In this document: positions 1-7,690 of the stretch, one piece after another
Numbering within the stretch: the first letter of the stretch is position 1
How the letters are laid out: each line of letters starts with the position of its first letter
Position numbers and translations under genes: made by a program
The notes under the pieces: model-generated
What the model saw: the letters and a program-made list of their open reading frames with translations, nothing else
What the model was told of the DNA's origin: nothing
Database searches by the model: none
Source: JBIKLM01 sp044375105
GTDB taxonomy: Bacteria > Planctomycetota > UBA1135 > GCA-002686595
Reading direction: 5' to 3'
DNA length: 24,641 bases
Assembly (NCBI GenBank): GCA_044375105.1
Contig: JBILNK010000052.1
Location: forward strand, 1 to 24,641

Positions 1-2
1 GC

Positions 3-125
3 ACCCTGCTGGCCCTCTGCGAACGCCGCCCGCAGACCCCCGAGGAACTGCTCCAGGTCGAAGGCATCGGCCAAAAGAAAGCCGCCGACCTGGGCCCCCT
101 GCTGCTCGAAGCCCTGCGCCGCTGA
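3..125 (+). CDS. C-terminal fragment of an HRDC-domain protein (RecQ-like helicase or RNase D-like)
   Basis: Only the last 40 codons are inside the window; the gene begins before base 1. The visible residues show an EELLQVEGIGQKKA stretch followed by LGPLLLEAL, which is the second half of an HRDC domain (the helix-turn with GIG and the closing helix). HRDC domains bind nucleic acid and sit at the C-terminus of RecQ-family DNA helicases and of ribonuclease D, so either is possible. The stop TGA lies directly after the domain, so no further domain follows. It is convergent with the transketolase gene on the other strand. Confidence 0.6.
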   Translation, partial: TLLALCERRPQTPEELLQVEGIGQKKAADLGPLLLEALRR

Positions 126-537
126 GCGCAGGTGGCGCAAGGGCCTCCATGCGCCGTTGTGGGTCTGCAAGGCAGCGAGGCCGGCCCCATGCGCCTACGG
201 TCCCGCGGCCCGTCCAGGCGAGGCTTCCCGGTTTGATCGAGGATCACGCGGGACCCCGAAGCCAGAGAGAAGCGGGAGCGGGCCAGGGACACGCGGGGGA
301 GGGCTTGGCACCGAGCCGCTTTATCGGAGACGAGCTCGCCAGCCGGTCCGGATCGGCCCCAAAACTTTACTCTGAGCTCTTCGAGCATCGGCGTAACGAT
401 TGCTCCTCTCGTCTCTGGCTCGGCCTGCGCCAAAACGACAACTCTGCGCTCTCGATCCGCTCGCAGGCCGGCGGATGCGACCGCCGGGTGCCTGCGCGAC
501 CGCCGCCGATGTGTGGATCGAGGCGAGCGCCGCCCGG
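126..537. other. Intergenic region between convergent genes, no gene seen
   Basis: About 410 bases lie between the 3' ends of the HRDC gene and the transketolase gene. Open frames here have no recognisable protein features. Bases about 355-440 are less GC-rich than the surroundings. I found no hairpin followed by a T-run that would make a convincing terminator for either gene. Confidence 0.5.
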
Positions 538-2871
538 TCAGTCCGGACGGCAGCGGGCCAGGCGGGTGTCGCGGTCGTTGGCGAAGCGCAGCAGGTTGGC
601 CCAGATCGAGGCGGGGTCGATGTGGGCTTCGACTTTGAGTTCGGCCACGTTGCCGCCGGTGCGCCAGCGGTTGTCCCAGTCGGAGCTCAGGGCGTATTCC
701 TCGGCCACCTTGTGGGGCAGCCAGTCGTGCATCAGGCGGCGGGCGCCGTTGGTGATCACGGTCGAGTCCCACCAGTCGGAGCGCGGCAGGACCTGATCGC
801 GATAGCTCTGCGGCTGGCGGCTGAAGAGCTCGAAGGAGGTCGCGGCGATGATCTTGAGGTTCGGCGCGCCGGGCTCGCGCAGGCGCGGCAGCAGCTCGTG
901 CACGGATTCGGTGGTGCTGGTGCCCTGCACGATCACCGTGCCCTGCTTGGGGCGACCCTGGTCGTGGTCGTGCAGGATGTAGGCGCCCTTGGCGGCGTCC
1001 AGGTGGCTCGGAATCCCGAGTTTTTGCCGGTCGGGCACGGCCACGTTGGGGCGCGTCAGGTGCAGCGCGACGATCGGCACATCGGTGGCCAGGGCGGCGG
1101 CCAGCAGGGGCGCGACCTCGTTGTGCTCGTAGGGGTGCAGATTGATCACGTGCCCGTCGGGGAACAGCTGCGTGACACCCGGCGAGAAGATGCCGAAGTG
1201 CGTGCGGCTGTCCTCGGCCGTTTCGGGGCCCGAGTGGCCCACGACCCAGATGACCTTGCCGACCTTGAGCGGGCAATCCTGGGCCAATTGGCTGAACAGA
1301 CGCATCAGCCCGTACTTGAGGTAACTGAAGGATCCGTAGGTCGAACAGGCGCCCCAATAGCCCTGGAATTCCTGCTCCGGATCGGCGGCCATGTTGGTCA
1401 CCGCCAGGCCCACCGCCAGGCCCGAATTGGTGAATTCGGTGATCTGCTGGGGCAGCAGCGCGCCGGTCGGGTTCTTGTCGCGCTCGTACCAGCCGAAACC
1501 CTTGAAGTCGCCCCAGGCCTTGGCGAAGCCCGCGATCGAGGTCGAATCGGCCAGGTCGGCGGAGCAGGCCAGCACCAGGGGCCGGCCCATGTGCTGCTGT
1601 GCTAGGCCATTGACCCAGGCGCCGAAACGACCAAAGCCTTCTTTGTTCGCGATCTGCGTGCCGGGCGCCACGAACAGCTCCGCCGGCAGCTTGTCCAGGG
1701 CCAGCCAGGAGCGCTCCACGGCCAGGTTCCGGCCGCGGCGGATGCGGCCACCGGTGGGGTCCGCGGGCACCGCCTCGCCTTGTTCGACCAGCGTGTCCGC
1801 CAGGTAGTCGAGCAGCGCCGGATCCCGGTCGAACAGGCTCATCACGGTCTTGAACCAAGCCTTGGACTGCTCGCGGCAGCCGGCTTCGCCCGGGTCCTTG
1901 GTGTCGCCGTGGCCGGCGAATTCGACGCCGTGGCGCTGGGCGAACTCCTCACGGCCTTTCCAGAACAGATCGCTGTTGCGCGCGTGGGGCTTGCCGTGGC
2001 TGGCGGCGTCGAACTTGTGGTAGCCGCGGCCCTTCCGGGTCTTGAACCACACACAGCCCGGCCGACCGCCGGTCTTTTGTGCATGCACGATCTCGAGCAG
2101 CGCGCGGGTCAGCTGGGCGTAGTCCTCGCCGTCCTCGACGCCGGCCACGCGCCAGCCGTGGGATTCGAACCACTCCTTCGGGCCGCCGTAGACGACCTCG
2201 GAATTGGCGAAGGAGTCGATGCCGTGGTCATTCCAGTCGAGCAGGTAGATCAGATTGTCGAGGCCCAGGCCATAGGCCGAGTTGAGCACCTCGTGGTGCG
2301 CGCCCGCGGTGAAGCCACCCTCGCCTTCCAGGGCGAAGACGCGCACCTGGCTGGCTCCGGCGTGCTTGAGCGCCATGGCTTCGCCCAGCGCTGCCGGAGC
2401 GCCGTGGCCCGAAGGCCCGGTGTTGAACTTGAAGAACAGCGTGTTGCCCTCCATCTCTGCGTGGCCGGGCAGGCCCTTGTTGTGGCGCAGATAGAGCAGG
2501 TGCTCCCAGGTCAGCATGCGCTCGTGGGCCTTGGGCACCAGGTAGCGCGGATCGCCGGTCTGCGCGTGGCGGCGTCGCAGCGCTTCGTTGTAGACCGCCA
2601 GCAGGGCGTACACCGCCGGGTTGCAGTGCCCGGCGACCAGCACGAACCGATCGCCGAAGGCCTTCTCGGGATGGCGGATGTCGAAGCGCATGCCGGCGCC
2701 GAGGGTGCTGGCCACCAGCATCGGGACCTTCGAGCGCGAGCCGCCCGGATGCCCCGACTGGCGCAGATTCAGCATCAGGTCGATGCACTGATCGACCATG
2801 TCGCCGATCTTCTGCCAGTGGGCGAATTGGGCGGAGAGGGCCGCGTAGCTTTGGGGCGCGAGGGTCTGCAT
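538..2871 (-). CDS. Long-form transketolase (thiamine diphosphate enzyme)
   Basis: This 777-residue protein should transfer two-carbon ketol units between sugar phosphates in the cytoplasm, linking ribose-5-phosphate and xylulose-5-phosphate to glycolysis. Seen in the sequence: SGHPGGS at residues 39-45 (the N-terminal transketolase signature); GHGAPAALGEAMALK near 156-169; and an EGEGG...LDNLIYLLDWND stretch (182-215) in the place of the GDG...N diphosphate/metal-binding motif. The pyrimidine-binding and C-terminal domains follow, with GHSGPETAEDSRTH where classical enzymes have GEDGPTHQ. It is longer than E. coli TktA (663 residues) and differs at these motifs, so it belongs to a less-studied long subgroup and its substrate is less certain. 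The ATG at 2871 was chosen because the 51 codons upstream look non-coding. No Shine-Dalgarno sequence is visible. Its position near nucleoside-sugar genes fits pentose phosphate flow. Confidence 0.88.
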   Translation of the reverse strand: MQTLAPQSYAALSAQFAHWQKIGDMVDQCIDLMLNLRQSGHPGGSRSKVPMLVASTLGAGMRFDIRHPEKAFGDRFVLVAGHCNPAVYALLAVYNEALRRRHAQTGDPRYLVPKAHERMLTWEHLLYLRHNKGLPGHAEMEGNTLFFKFNTGPSGHGAPAALGEAMALKHAGASQVRVFALEGEGGFTAGAHHEVLNSAYGLGLDNLIYLLDWNDHGIDSFANSEVVYGGPKEWFESHGWRVAGVEDGEDYAQLTRALLEIVHAQKTGGRPGCVWFKTRKGRGYHKFDAASHGKPHARNSDLFWKGREEFAQRHGVEFAGHGDTKDPGEAGCREQSKAWFKTVMSLFDRDPALLDYLADTLVEQGEAVPADPTGGRIRRGRNLAVERSWLALDKLPAELFVAPGTQIANKEGFGRFGAWVNGLAQQHMGRPLVLACSADLADSTSIAGFAKAWGDFKGFGWYERDKNPTGALLPQQITEFTNSGLAVGLAVTNMAADPEQEFQGYWGACSTYGSFSYLKYGLMRLFSQLAQDCPLKVGKVIWVVGHSGPETAEDSRTHFGIFSPGVTQLFPDGHVINLHPYEHNEVAPLLAAALATDVPIVALHLTRPNVAVPDRQKLGIPSHLDAAKGAYILHDHDQGRPKQGTVIVQGTSTTESVHELLPRLREPGAPNLKIIAATSFELFSRQPQSYRDQVLPRSDWWDSTVITNGARRLMHDWLPHKVAEEYALSSDWDNRWRTGGNVAELKVEAHIDPASIWANLLRFANDRDTRLARCRPD

Positions 2872-3254
2872 CGGGGCGGTGCGGTTTGGGGGCCGCACAG
2901 GATAACGATGCCGGCCAGGGCCCGAGCCGAAGCGCTGGGGCCCCACCGATCCGCCTCGCGCGTTCCTCCCGGAGGCCCTGGACCGCGCTCCCAGCATCCG
3001 GCGGCGCTGCCCGGTCGGGCCCATCGCGCGGGCTTCCGCCGAGGCTGTGGCCGGCTGGTTCGATGCGCCGGGCCGCCCCGGGCTATGCCCGCCCGCAGGC
3101 CGGTGGTTCGCGGGCAGGGGCCCGGCCGGCGGCCCGCAGCGCAGCCCTCACGCGGGCCGCGCCCGCTGCGCCGACCGCCCGCGCGGCGGGCCAGGCGAGG
3201 GGCGCGCGGCGTGGGCCCTCGGGCCGCCCTGGTCGCGCGGCGACCCGCGGCGGA
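2872..3254. other. Extremely GC-rich intergenic region
   Basis: About 380 bases separate the universal stress gene from the downstream transketolase, both on the minus strand. The stretch 3050-3250 is almost entirely G and C and rich in short inverted repeats such as CCCGCGCGGCGGG. It may hold the transcription end of the stress gene and the transketolase promoter, but I can point to no clear -10/-35 pair. Long open frames across it show no protein-like features. Confidence 0.5.
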
Positions 3255-3698
3255 TCACTTGCGCGGCTGCGGGAAGATCATCACCGGCACCTTGGAATGC
3301 CGGATGATCGACTCTGCCACGGAACCCAGCACCAGGTGCCGGAAGCCCGTGCGACCGTGGGTGGCCACGCACAGGAGGTCGGCCTTGTTGTTGAGCGTGT
3401 AGCGGCTGATCGCCTGGGCGATGTCGTCCGCCGGCAGGACTTCGAGGTGGGCCTGGACACCCAGCTTGGCGCGCCAGCCCTCGAGAGCCTTCTGCGCCGC
3501 CTTTTGGCGCTCGTCCGAGGTGATCGGGGTCACCGGCGGGGCCAAGGGGGCTCCGTGGGGCGCGATGTAGACCTCCTCCAGCACGTACAGCAGGGTCAGC
3601 TTGGCTCCGCTGGTGCGGGCCAGATCGACCGCCGGTTGCAGCGCTTGGCACGAGGCCTCGGAAAGGTCGGTGGAGATGACGACGTGGTTCAGCTTCAT
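3255..3698 (-). CDS. Universal stress protein, ATP-binding UspA family
   Basis: A single-domain 147-residue universal stress protein. It opens with a hydrophobic beta strand and VVISTDLSE (D11 is the expected adenine/ribose-side Asp). Near the end it has THGRTGFRHLVLGSVAE, matching the G-x2-G-x9-G-S/T nucleotide-binding motif (G115, G118, G125, S126). The last strand is KVPVMIF. This marks the ATP-binding subclass rather than the non-binding UspA type. Such proteins are cytoplasmic and respond to starvation, redox or energy stress; the target is unknown. The ATG at 3698 starts exactly at the first strand of the fold, while upstream in-frame codons look non-coding. It lies upstream of the transketolase gene in the same direction but with a long gap, so cotranscription is uncertain. 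Confidence 0.92.
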   Translation of the reverse strand: MKLNHVVISTDLSEASCQALQPAVDLARTSGAKLTLLYVLEEVYIAPHGAPLAPPVTPITSDERQKAAQKALEGWRAKLGVQAHLEVLPADDIAQAISRYTLNNKADLLCVATHGRTGFRHLVLGSVAESIIRHSKVPVMIFPQPRK

Positions 3699-3910
3699 GG
3701 TGCGGGAGGCGGCCTGAGCCGCCCTAGGCAGGTTACGGCCTCCGCCCGCTTCGGGCACAGAGCAATTCCCGCCTGAGTCCCAAAAAACTTGCTCGCCACT
3801 GGCACCGCGGAGGTGCGAATTGGCCCGCGGAGCGCCAGCCCAGCCCTTTCGGTCTCTGCGCAGCGCGCTCGAAGGGCCCAGCACCCCGCGACGATTCACC
3901 GCACGATTCT

Positions 3911-4879
3911 GTGAACGGGATTCGGTCCACTGGACGTCGTTCGAGCCCCCCCCGGTTCAACCCTCGAAGAGAAGACTTCGCCATTCAGAGCATCCGCCGA
4001 ACCTTTCCTTTCTTCGTCCTGGTCCTGCTACCCGCCGCTGGCGCGGTTCGTGCTCAACATGCCGAAACGGTGTTCTTCGGCGAAGCCAACCCGCTGGGCG
4101 TCTATCTGCCAGTCGAGCGCAAGGCCGTGCAACCGATTCCAGCGCCTTATTTCAATGAAGTCAGCTTCGTGACCACCGACGCGCGCTTCTGGTATGTGCG
4201 CCACAACTTCCCTGGCGACGCGCTGACCGTCACCGCTAACGTCTACGCGGTCCAGTTGCATGCCGCGCTGACCGACAGCATCCAATTCGTGGCCTACAAG
4301 GATGGTTGAACCGAGTTCGATACCGCCGCGGTCGACGACGGCGGCTGGAACGACGTGGCCACCGGCATCGAGTGGGCCTTCCTGCAGGACTTCGAGACCG
4401 ACACCCATGCGCTCGTAGGCCTCGGGTACGAACTCGGCATCGCAGACAAGGGCATCCTGAAGAACGAAGACGAAGTGCGACTGTGGGGCTCCTACAACCG
4501 CGGTTTCGATCGCCAGCACCTCTGCCGCGTGGTCGACTCCATGACCCCGATCGGATCCGAGGATATCGCCGGCGACGCGGATCGCCTCTGCTGGCACATT
4601 CATGCCGACTATTGGGTCAGCTCGCAGTTTTGCCCGGTGGCCGAATTCAACGGCTACTACGTGATCGGTGAGTGCGACAACACCCCGCTGCCCTTCTCGG
4701 GGTTCGACGTGCAGAACCAGGGCGGCGGCGAAGGCGAGGCCGTGATCACCAACGGCCTTGGTCTCGAGTGGCGTTTCAGCGATTCCCTGGCGCTCCGCGG
4801 CGCCTACGAGCACCCGCACACCGACAACGTCGACCTGTTCGGCGACCGCTACAAGGCTTCCCTGGTCTGGGCGCTCTGA
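3911..4879 (+). pseudogene. Outer-membrane protein gene interrupted by an in-frame TGA (probable pseudogene)
   Basis: The frame encodes an exported protein. A signal peptide (RRTFPFFVLVLLPAAGAVRAQ) is followed by alternating polar/aromatic strands typical of an outer-membrane beta barrel, ending in WRFSDSLALRGAYEH and YKASLVWAL. A TGA at 4307-4309 cuts it after AYKDG, yet the same frame continues at once with TEFDTAAVDDGGWND and stays protein-like to the stop at 4877-4879. One base change (TGG to TGA) would explain it. The start is also odd. The only conventional start is GTG at 3911, giving an awkward 27-residue prefix, whereas ATT at 3983 would begin a normal signal peptide (QSIRRTF...) behind a purine-rich GAAGAGAAGAC. 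A lost ATG there would be a second lesion. Sequencing error, readthrough or rare ATT initiation are alternatives. The exact porin family was not recognised. Confidence 0.7.
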
Positions 4880-5030
4880 GGCCAGCCGCTGCGGGGGCTG
4901 CTGGGCTGAATCCGGTCTCATGGGCCCGGAGGTCGATCCACGGGGCGCCGGGACCCTGTCCGGGTGCCCAGGGCTCGATGCTTCCATCGGAACCTTTGGG
5001 GGCCGGAGCCCCCCGGCGCCCCCTGGAGGT

Positions 5031-5050
5031 CCCCGGGCTGCGGCCCGGGG
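5031..5050. repeat. Perfect 8-bp inverted repeat (hairpin)
   Basis: CCCCGGGC and GCCCGGGG flank a TGCG loop. It is the second of four hairpins downstream of the broken outer-membrane gene. There is no T-run after it, so a simple intrinsic terminator is not shown. Confidence 0.55.
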
Positions 5051-5083
5051 CAGGCCTACCTGGTCCGAAGAAGGCTGCACGCG

Positions 5084-5102
5084 GGGCCCCGGACCGGGGC
5101 CC
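5084..5102. repeat. Perfect 19-base palindrome
   Basis: GGGCCCCGG and CCGGGGCCC are perfect complements around a single A. As RNA this would fold with an 8-bp stem and a GAC loop; as DNA it could equally be a dyad protein-binding site. It lies between two other perfect hairpins. Confidence 0.55.
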
Positions 5103-5110
5103 GGCCCAAG

Positions 5111-5130
5111 GCCTCGCGGGCTCGCGAGGC
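5111..5130. repeat. Perfect 8-bp inverted repeat (hairpin)
   Basis: GCCTCGCG and CGCGAGGC flank a GGCT loop. It is the last of the cluster of four, about 250 bases before the next gene. Confidence 0.55.
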
Positions 5131-5376
5131 CCTCGAAGTGGAGCCCGGGCGAAGGACCGGTTTTTCGGCGGCTTGTCGCGCTCCGGTCCCAGGGACCCGA
5201 GCCGCGCCGGCCTCGGCCAGCTGCCGGCCAGGCCCGTCGAGCCGGGCGGCGCGGCGTCTGCGACGGTTGCTCCCGAGCCCAGGCCGGAGCAGTGCGCCTC
5301 GCAGCCTTCGGGTATCCTGTTCGCCCTTGCGCCGCTCTGCGGCGGCCGAGGCCCACCCCGAACCCCGAAGCGTCCC

Positions 5377-5607
5377 GTGGCTGACTTCCGACTCGAGCTC
5401 GACGAGCCCAACAACATCGTGCTGGTGATGGTCACCGAGGACGACGGCAGCGAGCACGACTACCAGTTCGACTTCGACCCCCGCTCGGGCCGTTGGGAAT
5501 TCTCCGAGCGCGACCTGCTGGCGCGCGATTTCGGCGACGACTGGGCCGATGAGATGCAGCGGCAGATCGAGGCCATGATCCGCTCCGCCATCAAGAAGAA
5601 AGGGTGA
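5377..5607 (+). CDS. Small acidic hypothetical protein (76 aa)
   Basis: Not recognised. The protein starts VADFRLELDEPNNIVLVMVTEDDGSEHDYQ and has a beta-rich, strongly acidic N-terminal half. The end is a basic amphipathic helix (MQRQIEAMIRSAIKKKG). No signal peptide or membrane segment is visible, so it is likely cytoplasmic. The GTG at 5377 is the best start because coding character begins there and upstream codons are GC-rich noise. Its stop overlaps the GTG start of the cytochrome gene (GTGA), so the two are very probably cotranslated. That tight coupling is the main support for the gene being real. Confidence 0.6.
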   Translation: MADFRLELDEPNNIVLVMVTEDDGSEHDYQFDFDPRSGRWEFSERDLLARDFGDDWADEMQRQIEAMIRSAIKKKG

Positions 5608-6122
5608 AAGGGGCTCGGGGATCCAGGTCGGCCGAGGGGCCCGCGCTCGGCCTCCGAGCCGGGTCCGCGGGCCGCTTCGCCTGCGCGGCCGCGCGCGCCG
5701 TGGGCTTTCTGCTGGCGGGGGCCGCTCCGTTCGCCGCCCTGGGTTGCGGAGGCCAGCCTGCGGCCCTCGAGCCGGCTCCGCCGCGCGACCTGGCCCTGCT
5801 CGAGCTGATGATCAAGATGCAGGCCCTGCACCGCGGCATGGAGCCGGTGCTGCGCTCCGAGGAGCGCCTGCCCGAGCTGGCCGAAGCGGCCCGCGGGATC
5901 GCCAGCCTGGCGGCTGACCCGCTGTTCGCAGGCTGGACGCGGCGCCCCGATTTCCTGCGGGATCCGGGCCGCTTCGAGGCCTTCCGCTTGCACCTCCTGG
6001 ACTCCGCCGAAGCGGCCGCCGCGGCCGCCGAAGCCGGCGACAAAGAGGCCCTGCACCGCTTCTACGCTCAGATGGACGGCTCCTGCGTGGCCTGCCACAA
6101 GCGCTACCTCGAGACCTATTGA
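5604..6122 (+). CDS. Cytochrome c'-like c-type cytochrome, probable lipoprotein
   Basis: A 172-residue exported haem protein. The C-terminus carries one CVACH haem-attachment motif (residues 161-165). Ahead of it are helical segments (LALLELMIKMQALHRGMEPVL and a long Ala-rich helix), the layout of the four-helix cytochrome c' / cytochrome c556 group, whose haem site is near the C-terminus. The N-terminus has a long positively charged region, a hydrophobic stretch (VGFLLAGAAPFAAL) and GC at 47-48. This looks like an imperfect lipobox, so the protein may be lipid-anchored facing the periplasm. The N-terminal region is unusually long, and a later start is possible. The GTG start overlaps the previous stop. 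Its electron-transfer partner is unknown, and its link to the following deoB gene may be only positional. Confidence 0.72.
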   Translation: MKGARGSRSAEGPALGLRAGSAGRFACAAARAVGFLLAGAAPFAALGCGGQPAALEPAPPRDLALLELMIKMQALHRGMEPVLRSEERLPELAEAARGIASLAADPLFAGWTRRPDFLRDPGRFEAFRLHLLDSAEAAAAAAEAGDKEALHRFYAQMDGSCVACHKRYLETY

Positions 6123-6157
6123 GCGTCCGGCTTGGGCGCTCTCGCCCAGCAACGACC

Positions 6158-7339
6158 ATGGCCGCCCAACGCCGCTGCTTCCTGATCGTCCTGGATTCCC
6201 TGGGCGTCGGCGCCCTTCCGGACGCCGGCCGCTTCGGCGACCAGGGCACGCACACGCTCGACCATTTGGTGCGCGCGGCGGGCCAACCGAAGATCCCGCG
6301 CCTCCTGGCCCTCGGCCTCGGCAACGTGCCCGGCGTCGAATCCCTGCCGCGCGCTCAGCGGCCGGATGGGGCCTTCGGCCGTCTGGCGGAGCGCTCGCCC
6401 GGCAAGGACACCTCCACCGGCCATTGGGAGCTGATGGGCAGCGTGCTCGAGCGCGAATTCCCCACGTTTCCCGCGGGCTTCCCCGAGGACTTCATCGCCG
6501 AATTCGTGCGCGCCGCCGGCCTGCCCGGCGTGCTCGAGAACAAGCCCGCCTCGGGCACCGAGGTGATCGCCCGGCTCGGCTCCGAACACATCCACAGCGG
6601 CAAGCCGATCGTCTACACCTCGGCCGACAGCGTCTTCCAGATCGCCGCCCACGAGCAGCACTTCGGCCTGGAGCGGCTCTACCGCTGCTGCGAGATCGCG
6701 CGGCGCTTGTTGCTGCCGCTGGGCGTGGGGCGGGTGATCGCGCGACCGTTCATCGGCGCACCGGGGGCCTTCGAGCGCACCTACAACCGCAAGGACTACT
6801 CGCTCACGCCGCCCACGCCCAACAGCCTGACGCGGCTGCAGGCCGCCGGCATCCCGACCCTCGGGGTGGGCAAGATCGAGGACATCTTCGCCGGCTCGGG
6901 CATCTCGCGCTCGATCCACACCGAGGGCAACCTGGACGGCATGCAGCGCACCGTGGAGCTGGCCGGCCAGATCGAACACGGCCTGGTGTTCGTCAATTTG
7001 GTCGATTTCGACATGCTCTACGGCCATCGCCGCGATCCGGCCGGTTATCGCCGGGCCCTGGAGCAATTCGATGCGGCCCTGCCGGACCTGGAGGCTCGTT
7101 TGCGACCCCGGGATCTGCTGCTGTTGACCGCCGACCACGGCAACGACCCGACCTTCGTCCAGACCACCGACCACACGCGTGAGCACGTGCCGCTGCTCGC
7201 CGCCGGCGCCGCCGTGCGTCCGGGCACCGACCTCGGCACCCGCGACTCCTTCGCCGACGTGGGCGCCACCGTCGAGGACTTCTTCGGCCTGCCGCCCGCA
7301 GGGCCGGGGCGCTCTTTCTGGGGCCAGATTTCGCGTTGA
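6158..7339 (+). CDS. deoB: Phosphopentomutase
   Basis: This cytoplasmic enzyme interconverts (deoxy)ribose-1-phosphate and (deoxy)ribose-5-phosphate, joining nucleoside phosphorolysis to DeoC and the pentose phosphate pathway. The protein has 393 residues (E. coli DeoB 407) and the alkaline-phosphatase-superfamily layout. LDSLGVGALPDA at 12-23 gives the first metal-binding Asp (D13). KDTSTGHWELMG at 83-94 holds the Thr that is phosphorylated in the bacterial family. KIEDIFAGSGIS and NLVDFDMLYGHR lie in the middle. TADHGNDPT and TDHTREHVP (about 324-346) supply the remaining Asp/His metal ligands. All key motifs look intact. ATG 6158 begins just before the first strand; a TTG at 6119 overlapping the upstream stop is less likely. 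It is the last gene of the 5.4-7.3 kb group. Confidence 0.96.
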   Translation: MAAQRRCFLIVLDSLGVGALPDAGRFGDQGTHTLDHLVRAAGQPKIPRLLALGLGNVPGVESLPRAQRPDGAFGRLAERSPGKDTSTGHWELMGSVLEREFPTFPAGFPEDFIAEFVRAAGLPGVLENKPASGTEVIARLGSEHIHSGKPIVYTSADSVFQIAAHEQHFGLERLYRCCEIARRLLLPLGVGRVIARPFIGAPGAFERTYNRKDYSLTPPTPNSLTRLQAAGIPTLGVGKIEDIFAGSGISRSIHTEGNLDGMQRTVELAGQIEHGLVFVNLVDFDMLYGHRRDPAGYRRALEQFDAALPDLEARLRPRDLLLLTADHGNDPTFVQTTDHTREHVPLLAAGAAVRPGTDLGTRDSFADVGATVEDFFGLPPAGPGRSFWGQISR

Positions 7340-7690
7340 CAGCCCGAAAGAAGGAATCGAGCCGGGCTGCGCCCGAGCCGCAGGTCCAGCCATTCAGCAG
7401 GCCTTTGGGCCGCCAACCGGCGGCCGCGGAATCTGGAAAGTCTGGATAGGAAAGGCGCTGCGCACGGACTTTGGCCCAGTCTCCGAAGGACCATGCGCGG
7501 GGCTGGGGCGGCTCGAAGCGGGTGCAGCGCGCCGCGCGGGCGTCGGTTTGGGGCTCGGTCCCGGCCGAGACCTCGCTAGGCTCGCAGGCCTACCTGGGAC
7601 GCGGGCTCGGCCTGCCAGAGGCGGCCTCCCGGCCAGCTGCCGGCCGGATCCACCTGCGGACCCTCGGGAGCCAGCGAGACCCGCCAGCCC
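7340..7690. other. Intergenic region between deoB and the phosphorylase operon
   Basis: About 350 bases with no convincing gene. It holds a perfect 7-bp hairpin at 7408-7425 and, at 7630-7645, a 16-base sequence also found at 5214-5229. Bases 7425-7455 (AATCTGGAAAGTCTGGATAG) are the least GC-rich part and may contain a promoter for the phosphorylase-transporter operon. No -10/-35 pair is certain. Confidence 0.45.
7408..7425 (+). terminator. Possible hairpin terminator after deoB
   Basis: GGCCGCC and GGCGGCC pair perfectly around an AACC loop, about 70 bases after the deoB stop. No U-tract follows, so this is only a candidate for termination or RNA stabilisation. Confidence 0.25.

Larger units (their letters stand above)
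4880..5376. other. GC-rich intergenic region with four perfect hairpins
   Basis: About 500 bases without a convincing gene. Four perfect inverted repeats occur in about 130 bases: 4998-5013 (6 bp, CGGA loop), 5031-5050 (8 bp, TGCG loop), 5084-5102 (GGGCCCCGG around one central base) and 5111-5130 (8 bp, GGCT loop). A T5 run follows at 5161-5165 but is not directly attached to a stem. The group may terminate the upstream outer-membrane gene or form a structured RNA. The 16-base sequence at 5214-5229 recurs at 7630-7645. Confidence 0.5.

Noticed and set aside
400..1605. Plus-strand open frame of 401 codons opposite the transketolase
   Set aside because: It has Gly/Val/Ala-rich antisense composition, and the transketolase motifs on the other strand are decisive.
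4307..4330. Possible selenocysteine codon in the outer-membrane protein gene
   Set aside because: A CCGCCG/CGGCGG stem lies shortly after the TGA, but it is a plain GC stem without recognised SECIS features. An outer-membrane barrel is an unlikely selenoprotein, and the doubtful start also favours gene decay.
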